Source: Lachnospiraceae bacterium (GTDB lineage: Bacteria; Bacillota_A; Clostridia; Lachnospirales; Lachnospiraceae). Taken from it: a stretch of DNA of 64,000 bases. The notes beneath the pieces were generated by a model. The model was not told where the DNA came from, searched no databases, and saw only the letters and a list, made by a program, of their open reading frames with translations. The position numbers and the translations under genes are program-made. Below are positions 31,537 to 40,055 of the stretch, in pieces. Location of the stretch: positions 1-64,000 of the forward strand of contig JAEEWS010000007.1 of the NCBI GenBank assembly GCA_016287765.1, given 5' to 3'. Positions within the stretch are counted from its first letter, which is position 1. The number at the start of each line of letters is the position of its first letter.

Positions 31537-34356
31537 TCAGTCTCCGATAAATTCTATTTCACCAAGATTTGTATTATCTATTATATGATAATAGTCTTTG
31601 TAAATATCACTGACAAGAATTGCCGCATTGGTTCCGGAATATCCGTTGGTAATTACGGCAACTACACTTGTTTCCGGATCTTTCTCAGGTGCAAAACTTA
31701 TAGCGAGTGCGTGAGCTGCATTGGTTGCCGATACTTCGGCAGTACCTGTTTTCGCCGCCACGGTATAGGGAACCTTTGCAAAGGCTTTCTTCAAAGTGCT
31801 TGAAGAGGAAACCACCATTTCCATTCCGGAATGTATGGACATCCAGTCATCATCCGATAATCCGTTGATAACTCCGGATATAACGGGAGTACTCTCATAT
31901 AAGATATGGCCGTCCTTGTCGGTTATCTTTGATATAACGGTCAGATCGTAAACCTTACCTCGAGTGGCAATGGCTGTAGCATACTTTGACATCTGTGTGG
32001 CCGTAAATCTGTGTCCGTAACCTATGGACGAACGAACTGCATCCGAAGTAGAAAAAACAGGCTCCGCTTCACTTATTTCAATGCCGGAATTTTTATTAAG
32101 TCCAAACAATGTGCCGGTTTCCGTGAGCAATGAAATACCTTGGGAATCGGAGTACTCTTCACTGTTTTTCGTCGCGAGTCTGTAACCCACTTCATAAAAG
32201 AAATAGTTACAGGAATTCTTAATGGCATAGGCCAAAGTCTGTTCTCCGTGCCCGTGAATGTACCAACAGGCAGGACTCGGATCGATCTTGGTAAATATAA
32301 CTTCATCGCGAATTTTTTCCGTGGATGTAAGAACTCCGTTTAAGATACCGGAAACCGCAACAAGCGGTTTAATGGTGGAACCTGTGGGAATCCTCATCTG
32401 AGTCGCACGGTTATAAAGAGGATTGGATCCGTCTTCCAATAATTTTGAATAGTACTTCCAGTCGATCTTATTGGCCAGTTTATTGTTGTCATAACCCGGA
32501 TATGTGACCATGGCTATGACAGCTCCGGTCTTACAATCCGTCTGGACCGCAGAACCGTTATAGGGCTCTATGGCAAGCATGGCGGGTGTGATCTCGAGAG
32601 CTGAGAGCTTATCCTTAAAAAAATTGAAAGGTTTTATCTTCGAATCTTTTAATTTAATATAATCCTCTTCGTTATATTCTATCACATTTTGATCAAATAA
32701 TAAAAGACAAATTTCTGTTCCTGTCAAATTATATGAAAAAATCAGATCCCTGAATATCATAAGATCGATGGCTTCATTGTCCGAAATGTCATCAAACATA
32801 GTATCCATAAGGGTTTCGTAGATCTCTCCGGTGGTATAGTAACTTCCCTCTATCCCCAAAATTTTAAGGTCTACCCACTCATTATTTATGCAATGAACAA
32901 TGTAATCGGACAAACTCATCTCATTATCCGTATATTTTTTGTATTCCGGATCGTGATTTCCGGTTTTTGAGGCATATAGATACCCCTTTTCTCTCATTTC
33001 TTTAAAGAAATATTCCAGATATTTATGGGCTTCCTCCTGAAGGTCCGATAAAGGCGCGGAATTTCCGAACTGCATATATTCCCTCAACCCTTTAAGCATA
33101 TCCGACTTATAGGAAGAGAACTTTTTATATATGCTTTCTTCGTTATCCGACAGATCCTCCAGTTTAAGCTTATCTATATCAAAAACATGATTTTCGAACA
33201 AAGCATAATAGCATTCGTAAACAGGGATATTTATGTCATCGGAACTGATGCCTTTTGTACCGTAATCCATCGAGTTTACAAGGTTAGCCGCCAGGACCGA
33301 TGCTATGTTTTCTTCCAGCAGTCCGTAATAGTCCTTTTGAAGCTCCGCATCCAGGGACAGATATATGTTATTTCCCGAAACAGGCTTGGAAATGATTTCT
33401 GTTTCTATTATCCTTCCGGATCTGTTCAATGTAACCTTTTCCACTCCCTTGGTTCCGGAAAGTTCCTTCTCGTAGGAGGCTTCTATGCCTGTTTTACCCA
33501 CATAATCCGTAGATGTATAGTCAGCATTTTCGGATTCAAGGTTAAGCGCCTCCAGTTCATCTTCGGTGATAAGACCGGTATAACCTATGATATGGGCAAA
33601 ATATTCACTGTAGTAATAGACTCTTTTGGTCTGCTGCTCCACGGAAACTCCCGGAAGTTCTCCCGAAGCTTCCAGAAGCGCGGCTATGGTAACATCGTCT
33701 ATGTTGGTGGCAACTGTGTATCTGGCTGAATTATCCGGATTTGTAAAATATGCATATCTTACCGCGGCCACGTCCAGCTTTTGGTCAAGGGTCAGATCAT
33801 CGGAGATCTGAAACATGGCAGAGGTTTTATCGCCGTGACAAAGAAAGTCGAAAACCTCCTCCGCGGTGGCATTTCTCTGCTTTTCGGAAAGATTGTTGAC
33901 AGAACGTAGTCCGTAAGCATTTTTCTTGAATCTGAGTTCGGAATTACCACTGACCGTAAAATATAGATCACCACGTTCATCCGCAGCTATACCGAATTCA
34001 AATTCAGGCTCGATGTCATGTTCTCTTAATATTGTACAGAGCTTTAAGATCATCTCATTTTTTTCTTTATTTCCGCTTAAAGATGCGGACTGCTCAAGAA
34101 AAACGGAATAAGAAAGTTCGTTTCCGGCCAGGAGTTTACCGTTACGATCATAGATCATGCCTCTGGTGGCAGGTATATACCTTAATTTGACCGTATAATA
34201 CTCTTCATTTCTTTTTACGGTCTTTCCTCCCACTATCTGAAGATCGTACAATCTGAAGATAAGGACACCCGCAAGGAACGCAAAAGACAGAGCCACGTAA
34301 AACAGCCTGGATGTTAATACAGCTTTTATTCTGTTTAAGAAGTTATCATCATTCAT
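31537..34356 (-). CDS. mrdA: Penicillin-binding protein 2 (class B PBP)
   Basis: A transpeptidase for cell elongation. The 939-residue protein has an N-terminal transmembrane helix (about 15-35), the PBP dimerisation domain, and a transpeptidase domain with SxxK (STIKP, about 661), SxN (NSCNYFF) and KTG (AAKTGTAEVS). It is about 250-300 residues longer than typical PBP2, mainly because of an acidic helical segment at about residues 350-610 between dimerisation domain and active site. It overlaps mreD by eight bases and works with RodA and MreC/D. Confidence 0.94.
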   Translation of the reverse strand: MNDDNFLNRIKAVLTSRLFYVALSFAFLAGVLIFRLYDLQIVGGKTVKRNEEYYTVKLRYIPATRGMIYDRNGKLLAGNELSYSVFLEQSASLSGNKEKNEMILKLCTILREHDIEPEFEFGIAADERGDLYFTVSGNSELRFKKNAYGLRSVNNLSEKQRNATAEEVFDFLCHGDKTSAMFQISDDLTLDQKLDVAAVRYAYFTNPDNSARYTVATNIDDVTIAALLEASGELPGVSVEQQTKRVYYYSEYFAHIIGYTGLITEDELEALNLESENADYTSTDYVGKTGIEASYEKELSGTKGVEKVTLNRSGRIIETEIISKPVSGNNIYLSLDAELQKDYYGLLEENIASVLAANLVNSMDYGTKGISSDDINIPVYECYYALFENHVFDIDKLKLEDLSDNEESIYKKFSSYKSDMLKGLREYMQFGNSAPLSDLQEEAHKYLEYFFKEMREKGYLYASKTGNHDPEYKKYTDNEMSLSDYIVHCINNEWVDLKILGIEGSYYTTGEIYETLMDTMFDDISDNEAIDLMIFRDLIFSYNLTGTEICLLLFDQNVIEYNEEDYIKLKDSKIKPFNFFKDKLSALEITPAMLAIEPYNGSAVQTDCKTGAVIAMVTYPGYDNNKLANKIDWKYYSKLLEDGSNPLYNRATQMRIPTGSTIKPLVAVSGILNGVLTSTEKIRDEVIFTKIDPSPACWYIHGHGEQTLAYAIKNSCNYFFYEVGYRLATKNSEEYSDSQGISLLTETGTLFGLNKNSGIEISEAEPVFSTSDAVRSSIGYGHRFTATQMSKYATAIATRGKVYDLTVISKITDKDGHILYESTPVISGVINGLSDDDWMSIHSGMEMVVSSSSTLKKAFAKVPYTVAAKTGTAEVSATNAAHALAISFAPEKDPETSVVAVITNGYSGTNAAILVSDIYKDYYHIIDNTNLGEIEFIGD

Positions 34357-34858
34357 TTGAGAAGCCTTCCGGACTCATGAGCTTTTTCTGTATAAACATG
34401 AACAGTGGATAAAGTACAACAGCAACAACCAAGGTATAAAAGGCTCTGGGAAGGATCATGTTTAACATGTAAGATCCCAGGGAAGTCTTTCCAAGGAGAA
34501 AGAAGCCGAAAATATAATAGGCCAGGGAATAGAACAATTCTCCGGAAAAAATGGCAACAGCAGGCACTATAAGGCTTTGAGGATCAAATATCCTGTTAAA
34601 TCTGCCTGCGATATAAGCGATGAACATATAGATCAGGGAACAGGTTCCGACAGTCTCGGAAAACATGAGATCCAAAAGCAGGCCGGAAAAGAAGCCTGCG
34701 GCTATGGCCTGATTCTGACCTTTGGTAAGGGATATGACAATGATAAGGATCAAAAAGCAATCCGGAACCACTCCGAACACGCGAAAATTTGCAAACACCG
34801 ATGTTTGCAACAAATAACACAATATGATCTCGATCAGATAAACTAAATAACGGATCAT
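34349..34858 (-). CDS. mreD: Rod shape-determining protein MreD
   Basis: A 169-residue polytopic membrane protein with about five helices and the family segments ILIIVISLTKGQNQAIAAGF and SGLLLDLMFS. MreD links MreC to the elongation complex. It lies between mreC and mrdA, with only five bases after mreC. Assignment is from position and hydrophobic pattern. Confidence 0.9.
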   Translation of the reverse strand: MIRYLVYLIEIILCYLLQTSVFANFRVFGVVPDCFLILIIVISLTKGQNQAIAAGFFSGLLLDLMFSETVGTCSLIYMFIAYIAGRFNRIFDPQSLIVPAVAIFSGELFYSLAYYIFGFFLLGKTSLGSYMLNMILPRAFYTLVVAVVLYPLFMFIQKKLMSPEGFSNE

Positions 34859-34863
34859 GGCAT

Positions 34864-35778
34864 TTACCTTAAAGCTTCCGCTTCTTTTTCCTTAAGTACA
34901 GTGATCACCAGAACATTGTCCAGCTTTTGAAAGTCCACGGCAGGAACCAGTAAAGCTTCCTTTGTCATATTACTTGAATCGATCTCAAGATTTTTTATGT
35001 AACCTATAAGAAGACCGGAGAGATACTTATCACTGATACGTGAAGTAAGGACTTCTTCGTTTTCCATTGCATTACATTCCTTGGGAAGCATATTGATCTC
35101 AATGGTACCGTTGCTTCTTAGCATGGCCATGTTGCCGTTTACTATGCAATTGTCACCGGATGATGCGATCATGGCGGAAACATTGGAATTATCGTCGATT
35201 ATGGACTTGACCACAGAGGTCTTTTTTCTGACATCGGTAACTATGCCCACCAGACCGTTTCCGGCTATTACGTTCATATTAACGCAGATGCCGTCATCGG
35301 AGCCCTTATCTATGGTGAATATATCATACCAGCCGTTACTTTCCCGGGCAATGATCCTTGCGGCAGTCTTTGGAAGATCCGGGTATTCCGTATCCAGATC
35401 GTACAGACGTCTCAGGGAATCCAGCTCATATTGATCGTTATCTGTAAGACGGGCTTTAGACGAAAGCTCTTCCACTTTCTTTTTTAATTCCTCGTTTTCA
35501 AGTTTTAGTTCTTCCATGGTCTCCCGTTTTTTGAACCTGCCGGATATGGCACTTCCCACATGGTTTATGCCGGACTGCATGGGGCTTAAAACAATATCCG
35601 CCAGATTTTTAACCGGTTTTATCGTATCCGGGAACCTGTAGGATACAAACATTATTACAAGGCAAATAAAGCTTAATACGAAAAGTATATGCTTGGGGAG
35701 AAGAACTATTCTTTTTTCTTCCTTTTCACGTCTGCGTATTCTTGCGGACTTTTTTCTTTTGTGGATCTCAAGTTTCAT
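34864..35778 (-). CDS. mreC: Rod shape-determining protein MreC
   Basis: The 304-residue bitopic protein has a basic cytoplasmic tail (KRKKSARIRRREKEEKR), one transmembrane helix (about 25-45), a coiled coil (about 85-115) and the extracellular double beta-barrel (ITVLIARESNG-like IARESNGWYDIFTIDKG, NGLVGIV, DNSNVSAMI). It activates PBP2 in the elongasome. MreB, which often precedes mreC, is not here; the next gene upstream is a PLP enzyme. Confidence 0.93.
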   Translation of the reverse strand: MKLEIHKRKKSARIRRREKEEKRIVLLPKHILFVLSFICLVIMFVSYRFPDTIKPVKNLADIVLSPMQSGINHVGSAISGRFKKRETMEELKLENEELKKKVEELSSKARLTDNDQYELDSLRRLYDLDTEYPDLPKTAARIIARESNGWYDIFTIDKGSDDGICVNMNVIAGNGLVGIVTDVRKKTSVVKSIIDDNSNVSAMIASSGDNCIVNGNMAMLRSNGTIEINMLPKECNAMENEEVLTSRISDKYLSGLLIGYIKNLEIDSSNMTKEALLVPAVDFQKLDNVLVITVLKEKEAEALR

Positions 35779-35811
35779 ATTTAAGCCTTATCCTAAAAGT
35801 TATAAGAGAAA

Positions 35812-37092
35812 TTATTTGATCTTTATAAGTCCCGCGTTAACCATTTCCTGAAATGACATCATGATACCGAATTTTGCATGATACCAGGTGAGACCGCCCT
35901 GAAAATATACGGCATAGGGCGGATAAAGAGGTCCGTCGGCCGAAAGCTCGATGGATGAGCCCTGAATAAAGGCACCTGCCGCCATTATAACATCCGAATG
36001 ATAACCGGGCATGGGCCAGGGTTCGGGAGTTACATAACTGTCAACGGGAGCTGCCTCCTGGATACCCTTGCAAAATGCGTTCATTCCTTCGGGTGATCCC
36101 AGCTTTACAGCCTGGATTATGTCAAATCTTTCCTCAGTGGCATTGGGAACGCATTCAAAGCCGAATCTTTCATATAGATTCGCGGCAAATATAGCTCCTT
36201 TTAAAGCTCCGGCAGTAACAACGGGAGCAAGGAACAACCCCTGGAAGAAAGAACGGTTGAGGCCCAGAGTAGCACCCACTTCTTTTCCCAGACCGGGAGC
36301 AGTGAGCCTAAAGGCACAGTTTTCGATAAGATCCGATCTTCCCACGATATAACCGCCTATGGGAGCCAGTCCGCCACCGGGATTCTTAATAAGTGAACCT
36401 ACGCAAAGATCCGCACCCAGATCTGTGGGTTCGATGGTCTCCACGAATTCCCCGTAACAATTGTCCACCATGCAGATGACTTCCGGCTTAACGGACTTTA
36501 TATAGCTTACAAGTTCACCTATTCTTTCCACGGAAAGGGTCTTTCTGGGCTCATAGCCCTTGGAGCGCTGAATGGTGACCAGTTTTGTCTTTTCATTTAT
36601 CGCATTTTTAATACCTTCAAAGTCAAACTCTCCGTTTGGAAGAAGATCCACCTGGGAGTAAGTCACACCGTATTCGGCAAGACTGCCCTTTTGAGGCCTG
36701 ATACCAATAACGCCTTCCAGCGTGTCATAGGGCTTTCCCACCGGAGAAAGGATCTCGTCCCCCGGCCTTACATTGGCTGAAAGAGCTATGGTAAGAGCGT
36801 GGGTACCGCAGGTGATTGTGGGACGAACAAGAGCATCCTCTGCATGGAATATATCTGCATATACTTTCTCGAGAGTTTCTCTGCCCGCATCATCATATCC
36901 GTATCCGGTGGAAGCTTCAAAATGCTCTGCGGCAAGTTTATTCTTCCGCATTGCATTTATTACCTTTAATTGGTTGATCTCTGCGATCTCATCGATCTTA
37001 TCAAATCTTTCTTTAAGTCCCGAAAGCACTTCATCGGAAAGTCTTACAACCTCCTTTGAAATGCCTGATTCTTCGTAAATCTTTTCCTTCAT
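35812..37092 (-). CDS. Methionine gamma-lyase family PLP protein (aluminium resistance family)
   Basis: A 426-residue pyridoxal-phosphate fold-type I enzyme of the group called aluminium resistance protein or methionine gamma-lyase family. Seen are ASTGYGYDDAGRETLE near the start, VDNCYGEFVE, and GSLIKNPGGGLAPIGGY with the likely Schiff-base Lys. The substrate is not known with certainty. ATG 37092 follows GGAG by six bases; an ATG 15 bases earlier has no site. The gene is commonly next to miaA in Firmicutes, as here. Confidence 0.9.
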   Translation of the reverse strand: MKEKIYEESGISKEVVRLSDEVLSGLKERFDKIDEIAEINQLKVINAMRKNKLAAEHFEASTGYGYDDAGRETLEKVYADIFHAEDALVRPTITCGTHALTIALSANVRPGDEILSPVGKPYDTLEGVIGIRPQKGSLAEYGVTYSQVDLLPNGEFDFEGIKNAINEKTKLVTIQRSKGYEPRKTLSVERIGELVSYIKSVKPEVICMVDNCYGEFVETIEPTDLGADLCVGSLIKNPGGGLAPIGGYIVGRSDLIENCAFRLTAPGLGKEVGATLGLNRSFFQGLFLAPVVTAGALKGAIFAANLYERFGFECVPNATEERFDIIQAVKLGSPEGMNAFCKGIQEAAPVDSYVTPEPWPMPGYHSDVIMAAGAFIQGSSIELSADGPLYPPYAVYFQGGLTWYHAKFGIMMSFQEMVNAGLIKIK

Positions 37093-37107
37093 CTTAGCTC
37101 CATTCAT

Positions 37108-38028
37108 TTATATCATGTTTATCATATTACTTAAAATTTCTTCATCCGACATCCGGCTCTTGTCAAACCAGATAACATCCGGTTCTCTCTTAAGCCAGGT
37201 TATCTGCCTTTTCGCAAAATGTCGGGTATCTCTTTTTAAAATATATATTGCTTCCTCCAGGCTGATCTCGCCTTCGATAAAAGCAGCGATCTCTTTGTAC
37301 CCCAAGCCCTGCATGGAAACATTGGTCCTTGGCACTCCGTTTTTCAGAAGTGTCCTGACCTCCTCTACCAGTCCCATATCCAGCATCAGATCCACCCGCT
37401 TTTCAATATTATCATATATACGGCTTCTTTCATTGGTAAGGGCAAAATAATGGTATTCATAGGGGGATTTTTTAGCCCGTTGTTCTTTGTTGTGTTCAGA
37501 GATCTTCCCCTTGCTCTTTTCATAGAATTCCAGAGCACGGATAACTCTCTTCACATTATTGGGATGGATGCTTTCCGCAGCCTCGGGGTCTATTGCTTTA
37601 AGTCTTTCATGAAGCACTTCCCCGCCCTTTATCCTTGCCTCTTCTTCCAGTTCATGCCTGAAGGTCATGTCATTGTCATTGTCGGTAAAATCTATGTCAT
37701 ACAAAACAGACTGGATGTAAAAGCCTGTACCGCCCACAAGGATAGGGATCCTGTCATTTTCATGAAGGCGTGAAATGATCTCCTTTACCCTTTTGGCAAA
37801 TTCAACAACGTTAAAATCTTCCCTGGGGTCCAGTATGTCTATCATATGGTGAGGAATGCCCTGCATTTCATCAGCTGTGACCTTGGCTGTTCCTATGTCC
37901 ATGCCTTTGTAGACCTGCATGGAATCAGCGGATATGATCTCGCCCGATATTCTTTTTGCAAGTTCGATTGATATTTTGGTCTTTCCTACAGCTGTAGGCC
38001 CGCCAATTATAACTAATTTGTTATTCAT
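37108..38028 (-). CDS. miaA: tRNA dimethylallyltransferase
   Basis: MiaA adds a dimethylallyl group to A37 of tRNAs reading UNN codons. The 306-residue protein has the P-loop GPTAVGKTK, ISADSMQVYKGMDIGTAK, VGGTGFYIQS and the late KRDTRHFAKRQITWLKR motif. ATG 38028 overlaps the mutL stop by one base (TGATG); a TTG one codon upstream is ignored. The mutS-mutL-miaA order is common in Firmicutes. Confidence 0.96.
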   Translation of the reverse strand: MNNKLVIIGGPTAVGKTKISIELAKRISGEIISADSMQVYKGMDIGTAKVTADEMQGIPHHMIDILDPREDFNVVEFAKRVKEIISRLHENDRIPILVGGTGFYIQSVLYDIDFTDNDNDMTFRHELEEEARIKGGEVLHERLKAIDPEAAESIHPNNVKRVIRALEFYEKSKGKISEHNKEQRAKKSPYEYHYFALTNERSRIYDNIEKRVDLMLDMGLVEEVRTLLKNGVPRTNVSMQGLGYKEIAAFIEGEISLEEAIYILKRDTRHFAKRQITWLKREPDVIWFDKSRMSDEEILSNMINMI

Positions 38029-40055
38029 CAAAGCACTCTCTTGAATTTTTTATCCATATCCGCCTTGGTCATGGATATGGTTGTAGGTCTTCCGTGTGGG
38101 CAATGATAGGGATCATCCAGCTCAAACATATCTTTTATCAACGTCTCGGCTTCTTCAAAGGTTATATAATTATTGCCCTTGATGGCGGCCTTACAGGATA
38201 TGGTGGCCACTCTGTCCAGCATGGTCTCGGGACTCCCGGCATCTCTTCCGTTCAAAAGATCATCCAGTATCTCCTTAAACAGTTCTTCGTGATCTATATC
38301 CACCAGTTCTGCGGGAACACCAGTGACTTTAAATTCGCGGGGACCGAATTCTTCAAGTTCAAACCCCAGTTTCTCAAAGACTTTCATGTTCTTAACGAGG
38401 CATTCGGACTCTCTCATGGAAAGAGAGATTATTGCGGGAGGAAGCAGAGTCTGGGAAAGGAACTGCTCCTTAGCCCTTATCTTTCTCATGGTCTTTTCAA
38501 AAAGCACCTTCTCATGGGCCGCATGCTGATCGATCATAAACACGGTGTCACCCATTTCTACTATCCAATAGGTCTTAAACACCTGTCCCACCAGACGGAT
38601 CTCATTCTTTTTGTCCTTATAAAGATCCAGGGGAAGCTCGGTCTGTTGAACATCCGTGATACTGTTGCTTTTATCTATAAATTCCCTTATATACTCCTCT
38701 TGAGTCAAAGGTTTGTTGATAACCTCTTTTAAAGGCTCATCGGGCTCTTTTGCGGGTTCCTTTATAACCTCATCTTCAGGTCTTGGCGCAGCCGTATTTA
38801 CGGGAAGTTTTTCTTCCGGTTTTACCGGACTGTTAATAAAAGGCTCAAGATGATTTGAGTATTCGTTTACTATCTCCGGCTTTTTGATCTCCGGCTTATC
38901 TTTTTGAACAGCATTCTCGGACAGGCTTGCGGAAACAGGTACCATTTCCTTGGGGATCTTTGTCTCAAAGGGCTCGGGAATGTGGACCGAGTTCAAAGCC
39001 TCTTTCTTTGCTTCTTTTTCTGCTTCAACATCCTTTTCGTCTTTTAGGATGTTACTGACTATCATGTTCTTACCCGTAAGTGCATCTCTGACAGCCTTAT
39101 AAACCATTTTATAGATGATATCGTTATCCGAGAAACGTATTTCAAGTTTTGAAGGATGTACATTTACATCCACAAAATCGGAAGGAGTTTCAAGGTAAAT
39201 AGCGGCAACAGGGTAACTGTGTCCCATCATATAGCCTTTGTAGGCATCTTCAAGAGCATTTGCAACCACCTTGGATTTAATGAATCTTCCGTTTATGAAA
39301 AAGGCCTCAAGTTCTCTGTTTCCTCTTGAAATGTATGGCTTTGCAACCACTCCCTTTACCTTTATTTCCGGGTCATCGTTGGTTTCGGATATGCTTATCA
39401 GAGACTTTGCGATATCAAGACCGTAAAGTTCAAGAAAATCGTCCTGAAGTTTGCCTTTACCGGTGGTATGAAGGATGATCCTTCCGTTTCCGATCAGCTT
39501 AAATGAGATATCCGTATGGCTTAAAGCCAGTTTTTCAACTGTCTCGCATATATATCCCGCTTCCGTTGAAGCGGATTTTAGGAACTTTCTTCTGACAGGT
39601 GTATTAAAGAATATGTCTCTGATCAGCATTGTGGTTCCATCGGGACAGCCCACGTCTTCAAAAGCCTTTTCCTCTCCGCCTTCTATAACATATCTTGTTC
39701 CCGTAAAGGCATCAGCTGTCTTGGTAAGTACTTCCACTTTGGCTATGCTGGCTATGCTTGAAAGAGCCTCACCTCTGAATCCCAGGCTTGTAAGCGTCAT
39801 TAGATCCGAAGCATTTTTGATCTTGCTGGTGGCATGTCTTAAAAATGCTGTCTTTACTTCCGATGCATTTATCCCTGAACCGTTATCCGTGATCCTGATA
39901 AGAGAAAGACCGCCTTCTTTTATTTCGATGGTCACAGCCGTAGCTCCCGCATCCAGAGCATTTTCCGTAAGTTCCTTTACTACCGAAGCAGGTCTTTCTA
40001 TAACCTCGCCTGCGGCTATCTGATCGATGGTGTTTTTGTCAAGAACTGTAATCAT
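38028..40055 (-). CDS. mutL: DNA mismatch repair protein MutL
   Basis: MutL couples MutS recognition to strand incision. The 675-residue protein has a GHKL ATPase domain (IAAGEVIERPASVVKEL, DAGAT, ITDNGSG, RHATSKI, GFRGEAL), a long acidic and Pro-rich linker (about 345-455), and a C-terminal endonuclease domain with the DQHAAHE/FEK motif, so it should nick DNA itself, as expected without MutH. ATG 40055 gives MITVLDKNTIDQIAAGEV and sits at a better distance from AAGGAA than the ATG two codons earlier. It overlaps mutS (ATGA). Confidence 0.96.
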   Translation of the reverse strand: MITVLDKNTIDQIAAGEVIERPASVVKELTENALDAGATAVTIEIKEGGLSLIRITDNGSGINASEVKTAFLRHATSKIKNASDLMTLTSLGFRGEALSSIASIAKVEVLTKTADAFTGTRYVIEGGEEKAFEDVGCPDGTTMLIRDIFFNTPVRRKFLKSASTEAGYICETVEKLALSHTDISFKLIGNGRIILHTTGKGKLQDDFLELYGLDIAKSLISISETNDDPEIKVKGVVAKPYISRGNRELEAFFINGRFIKSKVVANALEDAYKGYMMGHSYPVAAIYLETPSDFVDVNVHPSKLEIRFSDNDIIYKMVYKAVRDALTGKNMIVSNILKDEKDVEAEKEAKKEALNSVHIPEPFETKIPKEMVPVSASLSENAVQKDKPEIKKPEIVNEYSNHLEPFINSPVKPEEKLPVNTAAPRPEDEVIKEPAKEPDEPLKEVINKPLTQEEYIREFIDKSNSITDVQQTELPLDLYKDKKNEIRLVGQVFKTYWIVEMGDTVFMIDQHAAHEKVLFEKTMRKIRAKEQFLSQTLLPPAIISLSMRESECLVKNMKVFEKLGFELEEFGPREFKVTGVPAELVDIDHEELFKEILDDLLNGRDAGSPETMLDRVATISCKAAIKGNNYITFEEAETLIKDMFELDDPYHCPHGRPTTISMTKADMDKKFKRVL

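Noticed and set aside
33187..33729. 180-codon plus-strand frame inside mrdA
   Set aside because: It is antisense to a clear PBP2 with no signals of its own; the same applies to other antisense frames in mutL, infB, der and ffh.
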